64,000 bases of DNA from Thermoguttaceae bacterium (GTDB taxonomy: Bacteria > Planctomycetota > Planctomycetia > Pirellulales > Thermoguttaceae). The notes under the pieces are model-generated. The model was not told where the DNA came from. It did no database searches and saw nothing but the letters and a program-made list of their open reading frames with translations. The stretch is taken from contig JAFSMO010000110.1 in the NCBI GenBank assembly GCA_017447865.1, positions 1 to 64,000 of the forward strand. Reading direction: 5' to 3'. Position numbers and translations under genes: made by a program. Below, in pieces: positions 59,121 to 64,000 of the stretch. Every line of letters starts with the position of its first letter. The first letter of the stretch is position 1.

Positions 59121-59198
59121 GAGGTGGGCCTTTCAGGGGAGGAAAAAGAAAAATTTTGAGGTGGGAGGTAATTCGGAGGGACGGCGGCTCGCCGTCCA

Positions 59199-59398
59199 TT
59201 TTCGGAGTGCGGTGATACAGTCGCGCAAGCGACCTTCACCGCTTTCACTTGCGGCAATACGGCCTCGAAGAGGCCTTTGCCGCTGAAGCGCGCTGGACGT
59301 TTCCCACGAGAAAATCATTTTTCATCGCAAAGTCTTCAGGTCGCTAAGTGAAAGCGGCAAAGGAAGCCTTCGGCTTCTGTATTGCCGCACTCCGAAAA
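59199..59398. repeat. Intergenic element with terminal inverted repeats and nested hairpins
   Basis: The left end TTTTCGGAGTGCGGTGATAC and the right end GTATTGCCGCACTCCGAAAA are inverted copies (20 of 22 bases over the full arms). Inside are hairpins GTCGCGCAAGCGAC, GGCCTCGAAGAGGCC and AAGCCTTCGGCTT. It fills most of the 284-base gap. A separate GACGGCGGCTCGCCGTC hairpin lies just before it. No gene is seen. Confidence 0.7.
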
Positions 59399-59404
59399 AA
59401 TCCC

Positions 59405-60706
59405 TTACATATACTGCCAGCCAACGACCGGAATGTAAACTTTGTACTCGCCTTTTTCGTTCGGCAGGGTCGGCGGAAGGGCGTCGAAGTCCATCTTTTC
59501 CGGCTTGGGAAGCACGTCGTTCAGCATGTCGTCCCACGTCACTTCTTTTCCTGTGTACGCGGCCAGACGTCCCATCAGGGCCGTGCCGGTCGAGTTCGCC
59601 ATGTACGGGCCGTTGTTCACGTAGGTCGCGCCGCCGGAACGGATCGCGTCGAACAGGACTTTGTGCTCGATCTGGGTCCCGCGGAATTCATGCCGTTCCG
59701 TGTCGCGCCACGCGTTCTCGCCGAAGATCTCCAGCCGTCCGCCGGAGTTCACGATGAGCGCCTGGCCCTTGGTCCCGTAGAGGTGCGTCGCGGCTTCGCC
59801 CCACGTCCCGGCAATCTGGCGCGAGTTCGCCTGGAGGAACTGCCCGCTTTCGAACTCGTAGGAAACGGCCATGGAGTCGTACATGTCGCCCGTGTCGGCT
59901 TCACGGCGGGCCAGACGTCCGCCCATTCCGATCGCGGATTTCGGGGTCGGGTCGCCCATGCACCAGAGTGCGACGTCGATCTGGTGGATCGTCACGTCGT
60001 TAATGTACTCGCTGGCCATCCAGCAGAAGTTGACCCAGTTGGTCATCTGGTAGCTCATCTCCGTGTCGGTCTCACGGCGCGGTCTGGCCCAGAGGCCGCC
60101 ACCCATGCGGTTCGCTTTGGCCGCGATGATGTCGCCGATCGCGCCTGCCTTGATCCGTTCCACGCACGCCATCGTGCCGGGGTAGTAGCGGTTGCAAAGG
60201 CCGGAAACGATGTTCAGGCCCTTCTGCTTCGCCAGTTCGGTCGCTTCGAGCACCATTTTGATCCCGGCGCCGTCCACCGCCACGGGCTTCTCGGCAAAGA
60301 CGTGCTTCCCGGCCTTGATCGCTTCCAGAAGCATCTGCGGGCGGAAGAACTGCGGCGTGGCGAGGATCACGGAATCCACGTCACTCTCGAGGACTTTCTT
60401 ATATCCGTCAAAACCCGAGTACATCGTATCGGGCGTGACGGCGATGCGGTCGCCCACGTTTTCCTTGAGGTTTGCCATCGCGGCCTCGCATTTCTCCTGG
60501 AAGAGGTCGCACGAATGCGTAAGCACCACGTTCGGGTCGATGCTCATCGCGTCCGCGACGGCGCCGCACCCGCGGCCACCGCAGCCGATCTGGCCGATTT
60601 TCAGTACGGAGGTTTCTCCGGCGTAAACCTGATTTTTCGCGGCAAAGGCGGCAATCGCGGCGGCCATGCCCGAGGTTTTGAGGAAGTTGCGTCGATTGGT
60701 TGCCAT
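59405..60706 (-). CDS. Tat-exported Gfo/Idh/MocA family oxidoreductase
   Basis: A 433-residue protein with a twin-arginine signal (TNRRNFLKTSGMAAAIAAFA). Rossmann motifs: KIGQIGCGGRGCGAVADA, HSCDLFQEKCEAAM, VDSVILATPQFFRPQMLLEA and GKHVFAEKPVAVD, with Glu-Lys-Pro intact. The C-terminal domain shows WARPRRETDTEMSYQM, VNFCWMASEYINDVTIHQIDVALWC and FLQANSRQIAGTW, typical of a planctomycete subgroup. A periplasmic oxidation of a sugar or polyol is inferred by family. Position between GH28 and DUF4091 genes supports a role in degrading pectin-derived sugars. AAGGACC precedes the ATG. Confidence 0.88.
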   Translation of the reverse strand: MATNRRNFLKTSGMAAAIAAFAAKNQVYAGETSVLKIGQIGCGGRGCGAVADAMSIDPNVVLTHSCDLFQEKCEAAMANLKENVGDRIAVTPDTMYSGFDGYKKVLESDVDSVILATPQFFRPQMLLEAIKAGKHVFAEKPVAVDGAGIKMVLEATELAKQKGLNIVSGLCNRYYPGTMACVERIKAGAIGDIIAAKANRMGGGLWARPRRETDTEMSYQMTNWVNFCWMASEYINDVTIHQIDVALWCMGDPTPKSAIGMGGRLARREADTGDMYDSMAVSYEFESGQFLQANSRQIAGTWGEAATHLYGTKGQALIVNSGGRLEIFGENAWRDTERHEFRGTQIEHKVLFDAIRSGGATYVNNGPYMANSTGTALMGRLAAYTGKEVTWDDMLNDVLPKPEKMDFDALPPTLPNEKGEYKVYIPVVGWQYM

Positions 60707-60741
60707 TGGTTGGTCCTTTCTTTTATTAAAGGTGGGAAAAA

Positions 60742-60766
60742 TAGTTAGGAGTTAGGAGTTGGGGGG
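60742..60766. repeat. Single heptad arm (element 8)
   Basis: AGTTAGG, AGTTAGG, AGTTGGG followed by GGG, filling the 61-base gap between the GH28 and oxidoreductase genes. The TTGGGGG end recurs after other heptad arms. Confidence 0.75.
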
Positions 60767-60767
60767 C

Positions 60768-62156
60768 TCAGCGAATCAGCTCCGCTTCGGGCTGGTTGCG
60801 GCCGCCCTCGCTCAGGTCGGTGATCTCGCTCAGCTCGTAGCGCATCGGGTGGGTCGGGTCCGTCGGGCGGAGCATGACGTTTTCAAGCGTCAGGCCGTCC
60901 ACGTACTCGGCACGCCAGATGCCGTCCGCGAAAACGTGAAGGTCCACGTCCGAGAACCGGATGTTCTTCAAATGCGCGGCCGGTTTCCCGAGCATCTGCA
61001 CGAAATCAAGCATCTGACGGTTGAGCCAGACGCACGACTCGTCGCGGCGGTTCGGATCCATCTCCGTGACCTGACGAAGCGTTCCGCTCACGTTGGTGAT
61101 CGCAATGTCGCGGATCTCCGCCTCGTCCGTCATGTTGTAGTACATGTGGACGAAAATCTCGCAGTCGAGCGTAATATTATTAATGCGCACGTTCCGAATA
61201 TCGACCCCGCGGGAACCTTCACGCCAGCTCGAAACGAAGTTGAACGCCGTGCGGGCGGTCTCGATCACGATGTTCGAAATGGTAATATTTTCCGCGACGC
61301 CGTCCCCCACGCCGAACCGGAAACAGTTGCAGGGGGTCGAAAGCGTGCAGTTCGTCACCGTGATGTTCCGGCACGGACGCGGATTTTTCAGGCGCTTCGT
61401 GTCGGCGCGGAACGTGATGCAGTCGTCGGCGGAGTCGATCTGGCAGTCGCTCACGGTCACGTACTCGCAGCAGTCCAGGTCGATCCCGTCGCCGTTGTGC
61501 GTGTGCGGGTGGCGCGAATTATGGATCCGGACGCCGCGGATGAAAACGTGCGTGCAGCCGTGGTAAAACGACGTCCAGTACGAACTGTTCGCCAGCTCGA
61601 CGTCCTGAACGCGGACGTTTTCGCACTCCACGAAATAAACCATCTGCGAGACGCGCCACGGGATCTTGTCCTGCGCCGGGTACGGCACGCCGTTCGGGTC
61701 GATCGTGAATTTTGAGCCGTTCCCATCGACGCAGCCCGGGCCGCGGAGCGTGACGTTTTTCTGCTCGATGCAAAGGATCAGATGCGCGCCGGAGGAGGAC
61801 TCGTTCTTGAATGCGGCATTTTGTGGGCAGACGTCCACCGCGTTGTAGTCCTCTTTATCGGGGCTCCCCAGAAGCGTCGCGCCCTGCATCAGGTAAAAGT
61901 CCACGTTGCTCTTGAGGAAGATCGAGCCGGTCAGGTAAGTGCCCGGGGGGACCACGACCGTTCCGCCGCCGCTGGCCGTGCAGGCGTCGATCGCCTTCTG
62001 GAGCGCCAAAGTGTCTTTCGTCACGCCGTCGCCCACCGCGCCGAACGCCCGGACATTAAATTCCGCCGGAGCCGGATTTTCTGCGGCCGAAACGAACGAC
62101 GTGAAACAGACGGCTGCAAGGAGGAACGCAAAACAAAGGAGTTTGAAAGTTTTCAT
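60768..62156 (-). CDS. Secreted polygalacturonase-type (GH28) glycoside hydrolase
   Basis: A 462-residue exported right-handed beta-helix (signal KTFKLLCFAFLLAAVCFTSFV). Start of the helix: FNVRAFGAVGDGVTKDTLALQKAIDACTASG, the standard GH28/pectate-lyase-3 entry. The active-site region shows HNGDGIDLDCCEYV (Asp), DSADDCITFRAD (Asp-Asp) and NCFRFGVGDG (His-Gly region equivalent). Such enzymes hydrolyse galacturonan or related pectin chains. It is coupled to xylB (23 bases apart) and the Gfo/Idh gene, consistent with a pectin-utilisation operon; whether it is exo or endo cannot be seen. Confidence 0.9.
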   Translation of the reverse strand: MKTFKLLCFAFLLAAVCFTSFVSAAENPAPAEFNVRAFGAVGDGVTKDTLALQKAIDACTASGGGTVVVPPGTYLTGSIFLKSNVDFYLMQGATLLGSPDKEDYNAVDVCPQNAAFKNESSSGAHLILCIEQKNVTLRGPGCVDGNGSKFTIDPNGVPYPAQDKIPWRVSQMVYFVECENVRVQDVELANSSYWTSFYHGCTHVFIRGVRIHNSRHPHTHNGDGIDLDCCEYVTVSDCQIDSADDCITFRADTKRLKNPRPCRNITVTNCTLSTPCNCFRFGVGDGVAENITISNIVIETARTAFNFVSSWREGSRGVDIRNVRINNITLDCEIFVHMYYNMTDEAEIRDIAITNVSGTLRQVTEMDPNRRDESCVWLNRQMLDFVQMLGKPAAHLKNIRFSDVDLHVFADGIWRAEYVDGLTLENVMLRPTDPTHPMRYELSEITDLSEGGRNQPEAELIR

Positions 62157-62179
62157 CAGTTGGACCCTTTATGGATTAA

Positions 62180-63667
62180 TCACGCGAGTTTCCTGAAAAT
62201 GTCCTTTAGCGCGAAGTACGCCTCGTCGAAAAGCCCCTTGAACTTCGCGTCGTAAACGGCCGTTTTTTCCAGATCCGGCGCGAAACTTTCTTCCGGCTGG
62301 AGGAATCGGTCGATGACCTGGAAGTTTTCGAAGAGGCCGACCCCCACGCCGCCGGTGATGGCCGCGCCCATGGACGTCGCTTCTTCCAGAACGTTCGGCT
62401 TCACGATGGTTTTCCCGAAAACGTCCGCGAAGATTTGGAGCCAGAGGTCGTTGCGCGCGCCGCCACCGATGGCGATCAGCTCCTGAATATCGACCCGCTT
62501 CGTGAAGACTTTCAGGACCAGATCGAGATTCATCGCCACGCCTTCCATGACCGCACGGATCATATCGCCCCGATTATGGTCGAGCGTCAGGCCGACGAAA
62601 CTCCCGCGGGCGAAAGCGTCCCACCGGGGGCTGCGCTCGCCGATCAGGTACGGCAGGAAAAGGAGCCCGCGCGCACCCAGCGGCGAGAGGGCCGTTTCCT
62701 TCTGCATCGACGGGTAGGCCGCGTCGTCCTTTCCGTAAAGGGTCTTGACCGCCCACGAAAGCGCCCCGCCGCCGGTCTGAATCGTTCCGGTCGGCATGAT
62801 TTTTCCCGGCACGATGTGCGCGAAGTTGAATGTCGTCATGCCCTCGTCGTAGATCGGCTCGTCGGTCGTGATGGAGATCCAGGAAGAAGTCCCAAGCACG
62901 CAGTTGGCGACTCCCTCCCGGACGCAGCCGGTCCCGACCGCGGCGCAGGCTCCGTCGCCTCCGCCCAGAACCACGGGCGTGCCTTCCAGAAGCCCCGTCG
63001 CACGGGCGGCCTCCGGCGTAATTTTACCCGCCACGTCAATCGAGGAGTGAAGCTCGGGGAGTTTCCGAATGTCCAGCCCCGCGACGTCCATGAGTTCCTG
63101 CGACCACTCGAGCGTGTTCAGGTCCATCATGCACGTGCTCGACGCGTCCGAGTACTCCGTGAGGAAATTCCCGGTCAGGCGGTACAGAATGAAGTCCTTC
63201 GCGTTGAGCATCCGGAACGTTTTCGCGTAAACGTCCGGGTGGTTGCGCTTCATCCAGAGGAGCTTGAAAAGACTGTACGCCGGGCTGATCCGGTGGCCGG
63301 TGATCCGGTAAAAATCCTCCTCGGCGATGCGCTCGCGGATGAGTTTTTCCTCCTCGCTGGAGCGCATGTCGGCCCAGATGATCGAGTTGGCCAACGGCTG
63401 GCATTTCTCATCGACGCACAGGCAGCCGAGCATCTGGCCGCTGAACGAAACCGCCGCGATGTCCGCAGGATCGACGTTTTCCAGCAGTTTCCGGGTCGAA
63501 TCGCAGACCGCCCGCCACCAGTCCTCCGCCCGCTGTTCGGCCCAGTTTCCATTGGAAAGCAAAAGTTCGTATTCCATCGTGACCGAAGCCGCGAGTTTAC
63601 CTTCTTCGGAGTAAAGCGTCGCTTTATTGCCGGAAGTTCCGAGATCGTGCGCAAGTATGTACTTCAT
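62180..63667 (-). CDS. xylB: Xylulokinase-type FGGY carbohydrate kinase
   Basis: A 495-residue cytosolic kinase. FGGY features: ILAHDLGTSGNKATLYSEEG (phosphate/ATP loop 1), SFSGQMLGCLCVDEKC, SSIIWADMRS-like block (NSIIWADMRSS), LTEYSDASSTCMMDL, VVLGGGDGACAAVGTGCV and the ATP-binding IAIGGGARNDLWLQIFAD-type end (IGGGARNDLW). D-xylulose is the commonest substrate of this subgroup, yielding xylulose-5-phosphate for the pentose phosphate path; other ketoses are possible. It is the most upstream gene of the cluster. Start is preceded by a heptad/REP element and no clear RBS. Confidence 0.85.
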   Translation of the reverse strand: MKYILAHDLGTSGNKATLYSEEGKLAASVTMEYELLLSNGNWAEQRAEDWWRAVCDSTRKLLENVDPADIAAVSFSGQMLGCLCVDEKCQPLANSIIWADMRSSEEEKLIRERIAEEDFYRITGHRISPAYSLFKLLWMKRNHPDVYAKTFRMLNAKDFILYRLTGNFLTEYSDASSTCMMDLNTLEWSQELMDVAGLDIRKLPELHSSIDVAGKITPEAARATGLLEGTPVVLGGGDGACAAVGTGCVREGVANCVLGTSSWISITTDEPIYDEGMTTFNFAHIVPGKIMPTGTIQTGGGALSWAVKTLYGKDDAAYPSMQKETALSPLGARGLLFLPYLIGERSPRWDAFARGSFVGLTLDHNRGDMIRAVMEGVAMNLDLVLKVFTKRVDIQELIAIGGGARNDLWLQIFADVFGKTIVKPNVLEEATSMGAAITGGVGVGLFENFQVIDRFLQPEESFAPDLEKTAVYDAKFKGLFDEAYFALKDIFRKLA

Positions 63668-63800
63668 AGGCTAATGAATAATGAATGAGGATGAAAGGCG
63701 GTAATGGAGGCCGCAAGGCCGGAATTACGCGCCGGTGAATTTGGGCAAGGTCGTTCATGGAGGCAATAATGGAGGCCGCAAGGCCGGAATTACGCGCCGG
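63668..63800. repeat. Heptad arm with two REP-like hairpins (element 9)
   Basis: CTAATGA, ATAATGA, ATGAGGA at the left, then two copies of the hairpin at 63697-63733 and 63762-63798 (GGCGGTAATGGAGG or GGCAATAATGGAGG to GGAATTACGCGCC), with GGCCGCAAGGCC inside each. The two copies are 65 bases apart. Confidence 0.85.
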
Positions 63801-63809
63801 GGGAAGGAA

Positions 63810-64000
63810 TTACATCACTCCACCCATTCCCATTCCGCCCATTCCCGTTCCCATAAAGAGGTTCATCTGATCCATATCCTCCATTTCATCCACCTCATAA
63901 TCCATCGGATCAATTTCACCTATGCCTGCCTTCATCAATCGGAGGCTGGCCTCTTTTCCGCCGTGTGAGTGGAGGAGGTCCAAAATCTCACGGTCATTAA
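63810..64000 (-). CDS. C-terminal part of a protein with a Gly-Met-rich tail (partial)
   Basis: The last 62 codons lie in the window, with stop TAA at 63812-63810. The segment begins NDREILDLLHSHGGKEASL, which resembles an ankyrin-repeat end, and continues into an acidic stretch rich in Met (DYEVDEMEDMDQM). It ends GMGGMGMGGVM, like the GGM tail of GroEL-type chaperonins. The upstream residues do not look like GroEL, so a chaperonin is not supported. Function unknown. Confidence 0.6.
   Translation of the reverse strand, partial: NDREILDLLHSHGGKEASLRLMKAGIGEIDPMDYEVDEMEDMDQMNLFMGTGMGGMGMGGVM

Noticed and set aside
63810..64000. End of groEL
   Set aside because: Only the Gly-Met tail matches; the preceding residues lack the chaperonin C-terminal pattern.

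Overview
The window reads as chromosome of a GC-rich, carbohydrate-degrading bacterium of the Planctomycetota/PVC group, most likely an uncultured (gut- or sediment-type) Planctomycetota member. This is inferred from family content: Gfo/Idh/MocA oxidoreductases with Tat signals, sugar-phosphate isomerase-like TIM barrels, DUF1080, DUF4091 and DUF4159 proteins, an HzsA-related haem protein, a propeller-cytochrome c fusion, a DHHW-type SGNH-like protein, and a small acidic membrane protein with EYVDEDGNP repeats. I see no rRNA, tRNA, CRISPR array, transposase or phage genes.

Layout. 1-1315: tail of a secreted protein and a BASS transporter. 1447-5585: an A/T-richer block with a cytosolic leucine-rich-repeat protein and two unknown membrane proteins; similar upstream sequences precede the LRR gene and the membrane pair. 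5739-9068: sugar operon (isomerase-like TIM barrel, lactonase propeller, sialidase). 9382-19090 (minus): secreted esterase-propeller, DUF4159 toroid protein, GH42-like enzyme, DHHW protein, enolase-superfamily enzyme, acidic-repeat membrane protein. 19438-24331 (plus): galE, a second BASS transporter and bioB-bioD-bioA. 24328-28345 (minus): a degenerate RtcR-like AAA protein, a TIM-barrel isomerase, a propeller-dihaem protein. 28624-38009 (plus): oxidoreductase, acyl-CoA ligase, lipoprotein, larB, GH32, HzsA-related protein. 38171-41880 (minus): MazG-like protein, large membrane protein, ABC ATPase. 42129-43424: solitary alpha/beta hydrolase in an A/T-richer patch. 43536-47383 (minus): unknown secreted protein, rnfB, oxidoreductase. 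47544-52035: three secreted glycan-related proteins and a DUF1080 protein. 52345-55688 (plus): small helical protein, PAP2 phosphatase and a four-gene unknown module. 55745-63667 (minus): pectin/sugar cluster (xylB, GH28, oxidoreductase, DUF4091 protein, phosphodiesterase). 63810-64000: end of a protein with a Gly-Met tail.

Most cargo fits one theme: export of glycan-cleaving enzymes, then cytosolic isomerisation, oxidation and phosphorylation of the released sugars. Many units begin at recognisable sigma-70 promoters (TTGACA, 16-17 bases, TAxAAT), which are marked.

The most unusual non-coding signal is a set of intergenic elements with arms of 7-base-period repeats, often paired as inverted arms and in several cases attached to a REP-like GGCGGTAAT...ATTACGCGCC hairpin. 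A separate palindromic repeat of about 250 bases occurs twice in opposite orientation. The best candidates for undescribed protein biology are the RtcR-like protein lacking Walker B and GAFTGA, the LRR/membrane-pair block, and the 53598-55688 module. All functional assignments are from reading motifs; no database search was run.
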